Shown: piece by piece, positions 7,184 through 16,842 of the stretch | How positions within the stretch are numbered: position 1 is the stretch's first letter | Layout of the letters: each line of letters begins with the position of its first letter | Assembly: GCA_030697555.1 (NCBI GenBank) | Contig: JAUYPV010000027.1 | Span: forward strand, 1-48,203 | Origin: Hyphomonadaceae bacterium | GTDB lineage: Bacteria > Pseudomonadota > Alphaproteobacteria > Caulobacterales > Hyphomonadaceae | DNA length: 48,203 nucleotides | Reading direction: 5' to 3' | Notes under the pieces: generated by a model | Databases searched by the model: none | What the model saw: only the letters and a program-made list of their open reading frames with translations | Told to the model about the DNA's origin: nothing | Translations under genes and position numbers: made by a program

Positions 7184-7972
7184 ATGTCCAATCAACGATC
7201 CCCACGCGAACTCGATCTTCTGAAGAAGGAGGCCGAGCGGCGCATGCGCAGGGGCGACGACCGCATCGACATCGCGGACGACCTTGGCATCTCGGTGTCC
7301 ACGCTCCGCGACTGGGCGGCCAAAGGCGGTTGGCGCAAGAAAGACATTGCCTTCGAACGGAGCGAGGAGCGCGGCCAGGCCCTTCTGGCCCAGATTGCCG
7401 AAACCCAGACCCGGCAGCACGTGGAAGCCGAAGGGCGCGCGGCGAAGGCGAAGGAACTCGGCGACGCCGCCATGAAGGCGATGAAGGCCGCCGATCCGGA
7501 CGGGAGCGGAACGCCTCCCGGAATGGCGGCCCAGCCGGCGCATCAATTGTCGCTGTCGATGGCGTACGCCCTGCTGCAGCAGGGCCGGCTCGACGACGCG
7601 GATCGCGCAGCCCGCTTCGCCCTGCGGTTCGCCCAGGCGCAGAAGGCTACGAACGAGCAGGACAGCGCACAATGGCGTGTTGACCGCGAGCAGATGCTTG
7701 CCTGGTGGAAGCGGAACCGCGACGGCATCCTGTCCTTTCACAAGCACGCCAGCGATGCGATCGGAGATCTGAAATCCCTGACCAGATACCAGCGCCTGGC
7801 GCAGGAAGCTGGCACGTGCCCGACCTGCTCGCGTCCCGCGGATTTCTGGCCCGCCGAAATGAACGAGGTCAGCGAGGCAATGGTCGACCGGATGGAAGAG
7901 AACGAGTTCGCCGAAAAGGCGGAGGAGGCGGAGCAGGAGCAGATCAGACTCGACGAGGAACATGGATGGTAG
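7184..7972 (+). CDS. HTH-domain protein of unknown role
   Basis: The product is 262 aa behind a strong AAGGAGGG site. Residues about 20-50 (RIDIADDLGISVSTLRDWAAKGGWRKK) form a homeodomain-like or terminase-small-subunit-like helix-turn-helix. The middle is alanine- and glutamine-rich and probably helical. A CPTC motif near the C-terminal third suggests a partial metal or redox site, and the tail is strongly acidic. The HTH-GGW pattern also occurs in phage terminase small subunits, but no phage genes are adjacent. A chromosomal DNA-binding protein is the simpler reading. The IS element sits 60 bp upstream and probably separates it from its original promoter region. Confidence 0.75.
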   Translation: MSNQRSPRELDLLKKEAERRMRRGDDRIDIADDLGISVSTLRDWAAKGGWRKKDIAFERSEERGQALLAQIAETQTRQHVEAEGRAAKAKELGDAAMKAMKAADPDGSGTPPGMAAQPAHQLSLSMAYALLQQGRLDDADRAARFALRFAQAQKATNEQDSAQWRVDREQMLAWWKRNRDGILSFHKHASDAIGDLKSLTRYQRLAQEAGTCPTCSRPADFWPAEMNEVSEAMVDRMEENEFAEKAEEAEQEQIRLDEEHGW

Positions 7973-8025
7973 GGTTCGGCAGCAATCGAATAACGGGGCG
8001 GGGGCAGCGTGACGGACTTGGGACC

Positions 8026-8120
8026 GGAGGCAGCAGTGCCGCCGCTGCTGCCGCTGCTGCTGCTGCCCCCCGATCGCGGCGCCGTCGCTGCTGCCGCTGC
8101 TGCCGCTGCCCACGGTTGCT
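8026..8120. repeat. Low-complexity GCC/GCT/CAG triplet-repeat spacer
   Basis: The 271-bp gap before accA holds a run of GCAGCAG, GCCGCTGCT and GCTGCTGCTGC units with short interruptions. It can fold into CAG/CTG-type hairpins. Frames through it give only poly-Ala or poly-Leu and lack ribosome-binding sites, so I do not call a gene. It may be an unstable microsatellite or part of the accA leader. Confidence 0.6.
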
Positions 8121-8243
8121 TCCGGAGGCTTGCTCGCTATCCGAAGCGCCGATCGATATCCATTAATCACGCCTGTAGCGCCCATTTGACCCCATCCGCC
8201 GCCGGATATACGTCTCGCGCCGACCAACGCCCCGGAGCCTCCC

Positions 8244-9197
8244 ATGGCCGTCTCCACCTATCTCGATTTCGAGAAGCCCGTCGCGGACCTCGAAAAGAAG
8301 ATCGCCGAACTTGAAACCGCCGGCGGCGAAGCTGTCGGCGACGAGGTGGAAAAGCTGCGCGAGAAAGCCTCCCGGCAGCTCGAGCACATCTACACCCATC
8401 TCAACGCGTGGCAGAAAACGCAGGTCGCCCGCCACCCGGACCGGCCGCACTTCATGGACTACATCGAAGCCATGTTCGACGAATTCGTCGAGCTCGCAGG
8501 CGACCGCAAGTTCATGAACGACGACGCCATCCTCGGTGGCCTCGCGCGCTTCCGCGGCCGGCCGGTGGTCGTGATCGGACATGAGAAGGGCAGGGACACG
8601 CAGACCCGCCTCAAGCACAATTTCGGCATGGGCAAGCCCGAAGGCTACCGTAAGGCGGTGCGCCTAATCGAACTCGCCGGCCGCTTCGGCCTGCCGGTGA
8701 TCGCGCTGGTCGACACCTCCGGCGCCTTCCCGGGCAAGGGCGGCGAAGAACGCGGGCAAGCCGAAGCGCTCGCGCGCTCCATCGAAGCCTGCCTCACCGT
8801 CGACACGCCGATGATCTCGGTGATCGTCGGCGAAGGCGGCTCCGGCGGCGCCGTTGCGCTCGCATCCGGAAACAAAGTGCTGATGATGGAGCACGCCGTC
8901 TATTCGGTGATCTCGCCCGAAGGCGCCGCCTCCATCCTCTTCCACGACGCCAAGCGCGCGAAAGACACCGCCGAGGCGATGAAGATCACCGCGCAGGATC
9001 TCGCCAAGCTCCGCATCGTCGACGCCGTGGTGCCCGAGCCTATCGGCGGCGCGCATCGCGATCCGAAGGAAGCCATGGCGAAGATGGGCGATGCGATCGA
9101 GGAAGCCCTCGCCAGCCTCGCCGGCCTCACCCCCGACCAGCTCCGCGCCCAGCGCAAGGACCGCTTCTACGCGATCGGCCGCGAAGGCCTGTCGTAG
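8244..9197 (+). CDS. accA: Acetyl-CoA carboxylase carboxyltransferase subunit alpha
   Basis: The product is 317 aa, the standard AccA length. It transfers the carboxyl group from carboxybiotin on BCCP to acetyl-CoA together with AccD, giving malonyl-CoA, the first committed step of fatty-acid synthesis. The N-terminal YLDFEKPVADLEKKIAEL helix, HPDRPHFMDYI, GRPVVVIGHEKGRDT, the FGMGKPEGYRKAVRLI block, DTSGAFPGKGGEERGQAEAI-like region and GEGGSGGAVAL oxyanion glycines are all characteristic. GGAG precedes the ATG. accD is not in this window. The gene appears monocistronic; the MFS gene starts 170 bp later. Confidence 0.98.
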   Translation: MAVSTYLDFEKPVADLEKKIAELETAGGEAVGDEVEKLREKASRQLEHIYTHLNAWQKTQVARHPDRPHFMDYIEAMFDEFVELAGDRKFMNDDAILGGLARFRGRPVVVIGHEKGRDTQTRLKHNFGMGKPEGYRKAVRLIELAGRFGLPVIALVDTSGAFPGKGGEERGQAEALARSIEACLTVDTPMISVIVGEGGSGGAVALASGNKVLMMEHAVYSVISPEGAASILFHDAKRAKDTAEAMKITAQDLAKLRIVDAVVPEPIGGAHRDPKEAMAKMGDAIEEALASLAGLTPDQLRAQRKDRFYAIGREGLS

Positions 9198-9284
9198 TCG
9201 CTGTTGACCTAAGGCAGTTTTGGAGTCAGAAGCTCGGCCGCTTTCGATGGAGAGAGCCGATGAGGAACGCGACCGTCTAGTTCA

Positions 9285-9304
9285 GGCCGGAAACCAGTCC
9301 GGCC
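9285..9304. other. 7-bp stem-loop downstream of accA
   Basis: GGCCGGA and TCCGGCC pair around a 6-nt loop, 88 nt after the accA stop. There is no U-rich tail, so it is at best a weak or Rho-assisted terminator. Confidence 0.3.
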
Positions 9305-9367
9305 GGGCACGCTCAACTTGAAGCGCGATCGCATCGCGCTGCCTCATCCTTTCCGAAAGCCACTCCA

Positions 9368-10684
9368 ATGTTCGAATTCCTGCGGCGTTCGTCGCCCCTC
9401 TGGGCGCACGCCTCCTTCAACCGTCTCTGGGCCGCCCAAGCGCTCTCCGCCTTCGGCAACCGCATCACGCGGACTGCCCTGCCGATCATCGCTGTCGCCG
9501 TCCTCGCCGCCACCCCCGGCGAGGCTGCGTTCCTCGCCGCTGTGAGCCTCGCCCCGATGATTCTCGCTGGCCTCCTAGGCGGCGGCTTCGTCGAGCGATC
9601 CAACAAGCTCCGCCTGATGGTGGTGATGGACCTCGTCCGCTTCGCCGTGGTGATCGTTGCGCCGATCGCCTGGTATTTCGATGTGCTGTCATTCCCGCTG
9701 CTCTGCGGAATGGCGGCCGTCTCCGGCCTCGCCAGCGCCCTGTTCGCCAACGCCGACATCTCGATCCTCCCGCGCCTCGTCGGCAAGGGTGAACTGGTCG
9801 AGGCCAACTCCCGCCTGCAGGCGACGGAATCCATCGCCGAGCTGACCGGCCCAGGCGTCGCCGGCGTGCTGATCGACCTGCTCACGGCGCCCATCGCCAT
9901 GATCGCCGACGCGCTGACCTTCCTGTGGTCGGCATTCTGGCTATGGCGCATCCCCAAAGAAGCCGGCCGTCCCGCCGAAAGCGTCGAACCAGCCGCCCGC
10001 GCGGCCCCGCTGTCGAACCTCTGGAAAGACCTGACCGTCGGCTTCCGCGCTGTCGTCCACCGTCCGCCGCTGCGCGCCATCCTGATGGCGGTCGGCTTCT
10101 ACTTCATCGCCGCCGGATTCTTCGCCGCGCTGTTCATGATCTTCATGCTGCGCGAACTGAAACTGTCAGCCGCCATCGTCGGCGCGATCATCTCCGTCGG
10201 CGGGGCAAGCGCGCTGCTGGGCTCGCTCACGGCGAGGCCGCTGGCCAAGCGCATCGGCTTCGGCCCGGCGCTGGTCTCCGGCTTCACACTGAGTGTGGCC
10301 GGCGTCCTGCTGCTCATCCCAGCCGCCTATCTGCAAGGCTGGGCCGCCGTCCCCTTCATGATCGGCCAGCAACTCCTGGGCGATGCCGGCATCATGGTCT
10401 TCATGATCCTGTCGACCAGCCTGCAGCAGAAACTCTTGCCCGAGGACGAGATCGCCCGCGCCAACGGCCTCAATCAGGCCGTCTCCGGCTTCGGCATGAT
10501 GGCGTCCATCCTGCTCGCGGGCGCGCTCGCCGAGGCGATCGGCATCCGCTACGCCATGATGATCGGGGCAGGCGTCTCCCTGCTGGGCATCCTGCCTCTG
10601 CTGACGCGCCATCTCCTCGCCATGCGCGACGAACCGCAGGCGACAGCGCCGCTTGCGTCAGCTGAAGCCATGATTGCCGGTTAG
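9368..10684 (+). CDS. MFS transporter, enterobactin-exporter-like (MFS_3) subfamily
   Basis: The product is 438 aa with about 12 hydrophobic segments. The N-terminal [24 protein letters not shown], followed by [22 protein letters not shown], is the MFS_3 pattern (motif A variant in loop 2-3). The central [25 protein letters not shown] segment is also typical of this drug/siderophore exporter group. It is probably an inner-membrane proton-coupled exporter; the substrate is not readable. No strong Shine-Dalgarno sequence is seen before the ATG. The gene converges on secA, and the two stop codons overlap in TTAG. Confidence 0.88.
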   Translation: MFEFLRRSSPLWAHASFNRLWAAQALSAFGNRITRTALPIIAVAVLAATPGEAAFLAAVSLAPMILAGLLGGGFVERSNKLRLMVVMDLVRFAVVIVAPIAWYFDVLSFPLLCGMAAVSGLASALFANADISILPRLVGKGELVEANSRLQATESIAELTGPGVAGVLIDLLTAPIAMIADALTFLWSAFWLWRIPKEAGRPAESVEPAARAAPLSNLWKDLTVGFRAVVHRPPLRAILMAVGFYFIAAGFFAALFMIFMLRELKLSAAIVGAIISVGGASALLGSLTARPLAKRIGFGPALVSGFTLSVAGVLLLIPAAYLQGWAAVPFMIGQQLLGDAGIMVFMILSTSLQQKLLPEDEIARANGLNQAVSGFGMMASILLAGALAEAIGIRYAMMIGAGVSLLGILPLLTRHLLAMRDEPQATAPLASAEAMIAG

Positions 10685-13401
10685 GCCCGCGCGGCGGCGG
10701 TCACGTCGCCGTGGCAGTTCTTGAACCGCTTGCCCGACCCGCAAGGGCAGGGCGCATTGCGCGGCGTGTTCGCCCAGGCCGGGTTCATACCCTGGGTCTG
10801 ACCGGCTTGCTGCGGCTGAGCCGCGGCCTGTGTCGGCTGCGGCGAACGCACCGCGGCCGTCTGTACCGGCCCGCCATTGGCCTCGCCCGCGTCATCCGAT
10901 GGCGGGCGTTCGGTCACGAACTGGCCGCGCATCAGCACGCGCGTCACGCCGCTGCGCAGGTCCGCCAGCAGCGTCTCGAACAGCGTGAAGGCTTCGTTCT
11001 TGAACTCGTTCAGCGGATCGCGTTGCGCATAACCGCGCAGGTGGATGACCGAACGAAGTTGGTCGAGATGCCAGAGGTGTTCGCGCCAGCGCGTATCCAC
11101 TTCCTGCAGCAGCACCTGCTTCTCGAGCCAGCGCATGCGCTCTTCGCCGACCTGGGCCGACTTCTGTTCGTAATACGTGTCGGCAGCCGCCAGCATCTTG
11201 TCGGCGACTTCCTTGGTGGCCGCGCCTTCCTCGTGCGCCCATTCGCTGATTGGCAGCTTCATGCCCAGCGTCTCGGCGACCTCTTCGTCGAGATCGACCA
11301 GGTTCCACTGGTCGACATACGCCTTCTCCGGCATGTGGCGGTAGGCCATGTCGCTGATGAGCTGGTGGCGCATCTCCTTGATCGTGTCGGAGACGCTGGC
11401 GGCGCGCATGAAATCGATGCGCTGCTCGAACACAGCCTTGCGCTGGTCGTTGATGACGTCGTCGAACTTCAGGAGATTCTTGCGGATTTCGAAGTTGCGC
11501 TGCTCGACGCGCTTCTGCGAAGTCTCCAGCGCCTTGTTCATCCACTTGTGGGTGATGGCCTCGTCTTCCTTGATGCCGAGGCTACGCATGATGGCGTCGA
11601 GGCGTTCGGCGGCGAAGATACGCAGCAGGTCGTCCTCGAGGCAGATGTAGAATTTCGAGCGGCCCGGGTCGCCCTGGCGTCCCGTACGGCCACGCAGCTG
11701 GTTGTCGATGCGCCGGCTTTCGTGGCGTTCGGTCGCCAGCACATAGAGGCCGCCTGCTGCCAGCGCCTCGGCCTTTTTCTTGTCGACATCGCGGGTAACG
11801 TCGTCGCGCAGCTCTTTCAGTTCGTCCTCGTTGAGCTCGCGGCCGAGGGCCTTGGCGCGCTCGGCGCCTTCGTCCTCGATGCGCATCTCGATGTTGCCGC
11901 CGAGCTGGATGTCGGTTCCGCGACCGGCCATGTTGGTGGCGACGGTGATGTTCCCCGGAACGCCGGCCTGCGCGATGATGTGGGCTTCGCGCTCGTGGTG
12001 GCGGGCGTTGAGAACCTGGTGCGGGACTTTTTCCACCGCCAGCAGGTTCGACAGCACTTCGGATTTCTCGATCGACACCGTGCCAACGAGCACGGGTTGC
12101 TTGCGCCGCACGCAATCCTTGATGTCGGCGATGATCGCCTTGTATTTTTCCTTCGCGGTCCTGTAGACGACGTCGTCCTCGTCGATGCGCTTGACCGGCT
12201 TGTTGGTAGGAACTTCGACGACTTCGAGCTTGTAGATGTCCTGGAACTCGGCGCTCTCGGTCGAGGCCGTGCCGGTCATGCCTGCAAGTTTGTCGTAGAG
12301 GCGGAAATAGTTCTGGAAGGTGATCGAAGCCAGCGTCTGGTTCTCGGGTTGGATCTTCGTCTTTTCTTTCGCTTCGATCGCCTGGTGCAGGCCTTCCGAC
12401 AGTCGCCGGCCCTGCATCATGCGACCGGTGAACTCGTCGATCAGCATCACCTCGCCGTTCTTGACGATGTAATCCTTGTCGCGATGGAACAGCTTGTGGG
12501 CGCGCAGCGCCTGGTTCGCATGGTGGACCAGCGTAATGTTTGCCGGCTCGTAGAGCGAACCCTGCAGGATGCCCGCCTGCATCATCAGGTCTTCGATCTT
12601 CTCGTTGCCCGTTTCGCTGAAGACAATCGAGCGCTGCTTTTCGTCCAGCGTGTAGTCCGAGGCCTCCAGTTGCGGGATGATCGCGTCGATCGAGATGTAG
12701 AGGTCCGAGCGGTCGTCGGTCGGGCCCGAGATGATCAGCGGCGTGCGGCTTTCGTCGACCAGGATCGAGTCGACCTCGTCGACCATGGCGAAGCGGTGGC
12801 CGCGCTGGACCATATCGGCCAGCGAATACTTCATGTTGTCGCGGAGGTAGTCGAAGCCGAACTCGTTGTTCGTGCCGTAGGTGATATCGCACGCGTAGGA
12901 CGCGCGCCGCTGGTTGTCGTCCAGCCCGTGGACGATCTTGCCGACCGAAAGGCCGAGGAAGCGATAGACCTTGCCCATCCAGTCCGCGTCGCGGCTGGCG
13001 AGGTAGTCGTTGACGGTGATGACGTGGACACCCCGGCCCTCGAGAGCGTTGAGGTAGACCGGCGCAGTGGCGACCAGGGTCTTGCCCTCGCCGGTGCGCA
13101 TTTCGGCGATGGATCCCGCGTGCAGGATCATGCCGCCGATAAGCTGCACGTCGAAATGCCGCATGCCTAGGGCGCGTTTTGACGCCTCGCGGACGGTCGC
13201 GAATGCTTCCGGCAGGATGTCGTCGAGCGAGGCGCCGTTGGCGACCTGCTGGCGGAAGTCGCGGGTCCGCTGCTTCAGGGCGTCGTCGGACAGGGCCTCG
13301 GTCACGGGCTCCAGGGCATTGATGCGCTGGACTATGGCCCGGTACGGTTTGATCTTGCGTTCGTTAACCGATCCAAGGAATTTCTGGGCAATCCCGAACA
13401 T
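10681..13401 (-). CDS. secA: Preprotein translocase ATPase SecA
   Basis: The product is 906 aa, the normal size for alphaproteobacterial SecA. It is the motor that pushes unfolded preproteins through SecYEG. Visible features are Walker A MRTGEGKT (residues 101-108), the DEAD-type [21 protein letters not shown] block, the preprotein cross-linking region, [14 protein letters not shown], and [14 protein letters not shown] in the second motor domain. A Gln/Pro/Ala-rich linker precedes the C-terminal zinc finger [13 protein letters not shown], which binds SecB and ribosomes. I use the ATG at 13401; the preceding TTG is less likely. The gene is transcribed away from the parvulin-argJ operon across a 225-bp shared upstream region. 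Confidence 0.99.
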   Translation of the reverse strand: MFGIAQKFLGSVNERKIKPYRAIVQRINALEPVTEALSDDALKQRTRDFRQQVANGASLDDILPEAFATVREASKRALGMRHFDVQLIGGMILHAGSIAEMRTGEGKTLVATAPVYLNALEGRGVHVITVNDYLASRDADWMGKVYRFLGLSVGKIVHGLDDNQRRASYACDITYGTNNEFGFDYLRDNMKYSLADMVQRGHRFAMVDEVDSILVDESRTPLIISGPTDDRSDLYISIDAIIPQLEASDYTLDEKQRSIVFSETGNEKIEDLMMQAGILQGSLYEPANITLVHHANQALRAHKLFHRDKDYIVKNGEVMLIDEFTGRMMQGRRLSEGLHQAIEAKEKTKIQPENQTLASITFQNYFRLYDKLAGMTGTASTESAEFQDIYKLEVVEVPTNKPVKRIDEDDVVYRTAKEKYKAIIADIKDCVRRKQPVLVGTVSIEKSEVLSNLLAVEKVPHQVLNARHHEREAHIIAQAGVPGNITVATNMAGRGTDIQLGGNIEMRIEDEGAERAKALGRELNEDELKELRDDVTRDVDKKKAEALAAGGLYVLATERHESRRIDNQLRGRTGRQGDPGRSKFYICLEDDLLRIFAAERLDAIMRSLGIKEDEAITHKWMNKALETSQKRVEQRNFEIRKNLLKFDDVINDQRKAVFEQRIDFMRAASVSDTIKEMRHQLISDMAYRHMPEKAYVDQWNLVDLDEEVAETLGMKLPISEWAHEEGAATKEVADKMLAAADTYYEQKSAQVGEERMRWLEKQVLLQEVDTRWREHLWHLDQLRSVIHLRGYAQRDPLNEFKNEAFTLFETLLADLRSGVTRVLMRGQFVTERPPSDDAGEANGGPVQTAAVRSPQPTQAAAQPQQAGQTQGMNPAWANTPRNAPCPCGSGKRFKNCHGDVTAAARA

Positions 13402-13626
13402 CAACGCCTATCCGCTGTCAGCCCTCCGCGAGGATCGCGGCGCCCCATGGTATATAGTGTATCCGGGGGAGTTTTCCGGCCTCGGGTACGACTGCGCGAC
13501 GCGGGGTAAACTCCCTCGACTTGCGCTTCCGCGAGACGTAAGGACCAGCCTATCCAGTGTCAATCGGAACACTGGGTAGCGCGTATCGCCTGAATACACC
13601 CTTAAGCAGCTCAAGGAGCCCTTGGC

Positions 13627-14904
13627 ATGGCTTTCCGTGGACGCCTGAAGGCGGGTGTGGCGGCAGCGGCGCTGGCGGCCATTCTGACCTTGGCCGCATG
13701 CGGCGAGAGCGCAGAGGAAGGCGACGCGGCCGCCGCCGCGGACCCCTCTGCAGTTGCGGCCCTGGTGAACGGTTCGCCCATCTATGTCTCCGATGTCGAA
13801 CTCGAGGGCCGGGTGCAGGGCCTGATCGAGCAGAGCGAAAAGCTCGAGGTCGACTCGGCCGAGTTCAATGAAATTCTCGACCAGCTCATCGACATCAAGC
13901 TGCTCGCCATGGAGGCGACTTCGCGTGGCCTCGATGAGGAGCCGGAGTCGCGCCACCGGCTACAGACGGCGCGCGACAACATCCTCGGCAACATCCTGGT
14001 CGACACTGTCGTTTCCGAGCGAGTCGACGAGGCGGCGATCAAGAAAATGTACGAGGCCCAGATCGCGATCTGGGAGTTGGGCGATGAAGCTCACCTTCGC
14101 CACATCGTTGCGCCCACGCGCGAGGACATCGACAAGACCCTCGCCGAGCTGAAGGGTGGGGCGGATTTCGCCGTGCTTGCTTCCAAGAAGTCGGCCGACG
14201 AGGCTACCCGCATGGAAGGCGGCGACCTCGGCTTCATGACCGAAGAAGAGGCGACGCCCGAATTCGCCAAGGTGATCCGTGAGACGCCAACTGGCGGCGT
14301 CTCCAAGCCATTCCAGACCGACATGGGCTGGCACGTTGTCAAGATCGACGAGCGGCGCAAGGAGCGTCCGCCCTCGATCGAAGAGTTGCGCGGACCGATC
14401 CTCAAGCACCTCACGATGATGCAGATCGGCGACGTGCTGAAGGAGCTGCGCCAGGAAGCCAAGATCGACAAGCAGACCTCGCCCCGGAACTCGACGCTCG
14501 ACGTCGATTCGTTCGAGCTGCCGGACACGCCGCCGCGCCAGGCCGCGCCTGCGGCGCCACCCGCCGCGCTGGAAACGCCGGTCGAGCGCCCGCCCATTCC
14601 GGATGCCGCTGCCGCGGCGCAGAAATCCGCAGCCACTCCGACGACGCCCGCGACGACCACGCCGGCAAAACCTCCGGCGACGACGACCGCGAAGCCGCCG
14701 GCTGCCGCGCCCACAACGGCAGCGAAGCCTCCGGCTGCTGCGCCGACGACGACAGCCAAGCCTGCCGCTCCGCCGGCAACGACGAACACTCCGTCTGTGA
14801 CGACGCCTCCGCCTGCTGCGACCCAGTCTCCCACGCCGCCGCCGGGCAGTACCCCGCAGCCGTCGGGTCCGGTAAGCGAAAGCCGCGAGGGCACGGGGCA
14901 GTGA
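13627..14904 (+). CDS. Parvulin-type peptidylprolyl isomerase lipoprotein with long Pro/Ala/Thr tail
   Basis: The product is 425 aa. A lipobox (LTLAAC, Cys25) indicates envelope anchoring. A SurA-N-like helical region (about 43-145) begins with ALVNGSPIYVSDVE. It is followed by a parvulin rotamase domain (about 154-243) with LRHIVAPT, FAVLASKKS, GGDLGF and KPFQTDMGWHVVKI. Such proteins help fold secreted proteins on the outer face of the inner membrane or in the periplasm. Residues from about 301 to the end are a low-complexity tail of repeated AKPPAAAPTT-like units, probably a disordered wall- or periplasm-spanning linker. AAGGAG lies upstream. argJ starts 22 nt after the stop, so the two are probably co-transcribed. 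Confidence 0.92.
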   Translation: MAFRGRLKAGVAAAALAAILTLAACGESAEEGDAAAAADPSAVAALVNGSPIYVSDVELEGRVQGLIEQSEKLEVDSAEFNEILDQLIDIKLLAMEATSRGLDEEPESRHRLQTARDNILGNILVDTVVSERVDEAAIKKMYEAQIAIWELGDEAHLRHIVAPTREDIDKTLAELKGGADFAVLASKKSADEATRMEGGDLGFMTEEEATPEFAKVIRETPTGGVSKPFQTDMGWHVVKIDERRKERPPSIEELRGPILKHLTMMQIGDVLKELRQEAKIDKQTSPRNSTLDVDSFELPDTPPRQAAPAAPPAALETPVERPPIPDAAAAAQKSAATPTTPATTTPAKPPATTTAKPPAAAPTTAAKPPAAAPTTTAKPAAPPATTNTPSVTTPPPAATQSPTPPPGSTPQPSGPVSESREGTGQ

Positions 14905-14926
14905 GGACGAGCGGGGGCTAAACGAA

Positions 14927-16180
14927 ATGAGCAGCCACAAGGAACTCCCGGTGTCGCCGCTGGCTCCGGAACGCTTTCCCAACATGCCGAAAGTAGGCGG
15001 CATGGAGACGGCGACCCTTTCCCTCGGCCTCTATAAAGGCAGGACGCGCGACGACCTGCTGGTGGTGCATTTCCCGGACGGCGCCTCGGCGGGCGGGGTT
15101 TTCACCACGTCCTCGACGCGTTCTGATGACGTCGACTGGGGGCGCGAAGCGCTGAAGTCCGGCGGCGGGCGCGCACGTGTGCTGGTAGTGAACACCGGCA
15201 ATTCCAATGCCTTCACCGGCGCGGCCGGAATCGCCAAGAACCGCGCGACCATCGCCTCCGCCGTGAAGCTGGCCGGCTGCAAGCCTCACGAAGTGTTCGT
15301 CTCCGCGACCGGCGTGATAGGCGAGCCTCTGCCGCCGCACATCGTTTCAGGTGGCGTCGAAAAGGTCTGGAGCTCCCTGGGAACGCCAGACTGGGAGAAG
15401 GCTGCGAACTGCATTCGCACCACCGATACCTTCGCCAAGGCTGCGGGCGAAATCGCCGATCTCAATCGCCGCAACGTGGCGATCGCGGGCTTCGCCAAGG
15501 GCTCCGGCATGATCATGCCTAACATGGCGACCACCCTCAACTATGTGTTTACCGACGCTGCGCTGACCCCGCGCGTGTGCCAGGCGCTGATCGCGCGCCT
15601 GTGCGATGTCACCTACAATTGCATCACCGTCGACAGCGACACGTCGACGTCCGACACGCTGATGCTGTTCGCTACGGGCGCTGCCGGCGGCGAGCCGATC
15701 GACAATCCGGACGATCCGCGCCTGGCCGGTTTCACCGAGGCGCTGCACCGCGTGCTGCTGGATCTGGCGACGCAGATCGTGCGTGACGGGGAGGGCGCCT
15801 CCAAGATCATCGAGATCGAGGTGACCGGCGCCGCAAGCGACACGTCAGCCAAGGCGATAGCGTGCTCGATCGCCAACTCGCCGCTGGTCAAGACCGCTAT
15901 TGCAGCCGGCGACGCGAATTGGGGCCGGGTCATCATGGCCATCGGCAAGTCCGGCGAGCCGGTCGAACGCGACCGCATTTCGCTCTGGTTCGCCGATCAC
16001 CTCGTCGCCAGCGATGGCGCGCGTTCGCCCGGATACTCTGAAGACACTGCCACCCGCGCCGTTTCGGGACAGGAGGTGTCGATCAAGGTCGACATCGGAA
16101 TCGCCAGCGGAAAGGCCCGTGTTTGGACCTGCGACTTCACCGATGGTTACGTGAAGATAAACGGCGCCTACAGAAGTTGA
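14927..16180 (+). CDS. argJ: Bifunctional glutamate N-acetyltransferase / amino-acid N-acetyltransferase
   Basis: The product is 417 aa. ArgJ moves the acetyl group from N-acetylornithine to glutamate and, in bifunctional forms, also uses acetyl-CoA. This closes the acetyl cycle of arginine synthesis. The autocleavage site is visible as MIMPNMATTLNY, with the split between Ala201 and Thr202; Thr202 becomes the nucleophile of the beta chain. VNTGNSNAFTGAAG and the C-terminal DGYVKINGAYRS are family hallmarks. It lies inside the parvulin-argJ-mutT-pilin gene string. argD and argF are about 11 kb away in a separate operon. Confidence 0.98.
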   Translation: MSSHKELPVSPLAPERFPNMPKVGGMETATLSLGLYKGRTRDDLLVVHFPDGASAGGVFTTSSTRSDDVDWGREALKSGGGRARVLVVNTGNSNAFTGAAGIAKNRATIASAVKLAGCKPHEVFVSATGVIGEPLPPHIVSGGVEKVWSSLGTPDWEKAANCIRTTDTFAKAAGEIADLNRRNVAIAGFAKGSGMIMPNMATTLNYVFTDAALTPRVCQALIARLCDVTYNCITVDSDTSTSDTLMLFATGAAGGEPIDNPDDPRLAGFTEALHRVLLDLATQIVRDGEGASKIIEIEVTGAASDTSAKAIACSIANSPLVKTAIAAGDANWGRVIMAIGKSGEPVERDRISLWFADHLVASDGARSPGYSEDTATRAVSGQEVSIKVDIGIASGKARVWTCDFTDGYVKINGAYRS

Positions 16181-16211
16181 GCGCTGTAATGAACTCCGTT
16201 CTCATACCGAT

Positions 16212-16646
16212 ATGACAAAACAGACAGGCGCAAAACCGTTGGTTCTAGTTTCAGCGGCTGCGTTGGTGCGGAGTGACGGGCGTCTGCTGCTTGCCCAAAG
16301 ACCCAAAGGGAAACCGATGGCGGGTCTCTGGGAATTTCCAGGCGGCAAGGTCGAAGCCGGTGAAAACCCCAAGGGTGCACTGGTGCGCGAACTCGGTGAG
16401 GAGCTTGGTCTCCACGTCGACGAGCACGACCTTCAACCATTCGCCTTTGCTTCGCATGACTATGAGACTTTCCATCTCCTGATGCCGCTCTTCATGGCGC
16501 GGCGCTGGGAGGGGGAAATCGAAGCTCGTGAGGGTCAACAGCTCGCATGGGTCTCGGCAGACGACATCGGGCGCTATCCTGCGCCAGAAGCCGATCTGCC
16601 GCTGTTCGAGCGGTTCATAGACTGGTCAAAGGCGGGACGCGAATGA
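16212..16646 (+). CDS. mutT: MutT-type 8-oxo-dGTP diphosphatase (Nudix hydrolase)
   Basis: The product is 144 aa. The Nudix box is complete at residues 45-67: G-x5-E51-x7-R59-E60-L61-x-E63-E64-L-G66. MutT removes 8-oxo-dGTP from the nucleotide pool and so prevents A:T to C:G transversions. The N-terminal half (VLVSAAALVRSDGRLLLAQRPKGKPMAGLWEF, read in two parts) and the C-terminal W(V)SADDI-LPLF pattern fit MutT closely. The gene starts 31 bp after argJ. Its TGA overlaps the ATG of the Flp pilin gene in ATGA, implying translational coupling. Confidence 0.95.
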   Translation: MTKQTGAKPLVLVSAAALVRSDGRLLLAQRPKGKPMAGLWEFPGGKVEAGENPKGALVRELGEELGLHVDEHDLQPFAFASHDYETFHLLMPLFMARRWEGEIEAREGQQLAWVSADDIGRYPAPEADLPLFERFIDWSKAGRE

Positions 16647-16840
16647 CACTCCTCCGGAACCTTCGGCGCTTCGCGCGGGACCGCTCGGGCGCAACCGTCA
16701 TCGAATACGGCCTCATCGCCGCGCTTCTCGCCACCGCAATCGTTGGCGGAGCTACCACCCTGGGCGGCTCCACCAACGACTCGTTCACCCGGGTCAGCGA
16801 CCAGGTCTGGGGTGCATCCCCGCCTCCGGCCACGCCGTAA
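16643..16840 (+). CDS. Flp/Fap-type pilin subunit
   Basis: The product is 65 aa. A basic N-terminus (LLRNLRRFARDRSG) is followed by ATVIEYGLIAALLATAIVGG. This gives a prepilin-peptidase site between Gly16 and Ala17, with Glu at mature position +5 and Tyr at +6, as in Flp pilins of tight-adherence (Tad) systems. The C-terminus is short and proline-rich. The start is fixed by the ATGA overlap with mutT, and no strong independent Shine-Dalgarno sequence stands out. No tad/cpa assembly genes are nearby, so secretion would depend on a distant locus. The stop is 2 bp from the convergent methyltransferase stop. Confidence 0.93.
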   Translation: MTLLRNLRRFARDRSGATVIEYGLIAALLATAIVGGATTLGGSTNDSFTRVSDQVWGASPPPATP

Positions 16841-16842
16841 GG

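Noticed and set aside
8009-8314. Forward frame through the triplet-repeat spacer into accA
   Set aside because: Poly-Ala/Leu translation from a repeat, no ribosome-binding site, overlaps accA.
10711-13170. 819-codon open frame on the forward strand opposite secA
   Set aside because: It is a mirror of secA codon usage in GC-rich DNA, with no domain and no ribosome-binding site; secA is certain on the other strand.
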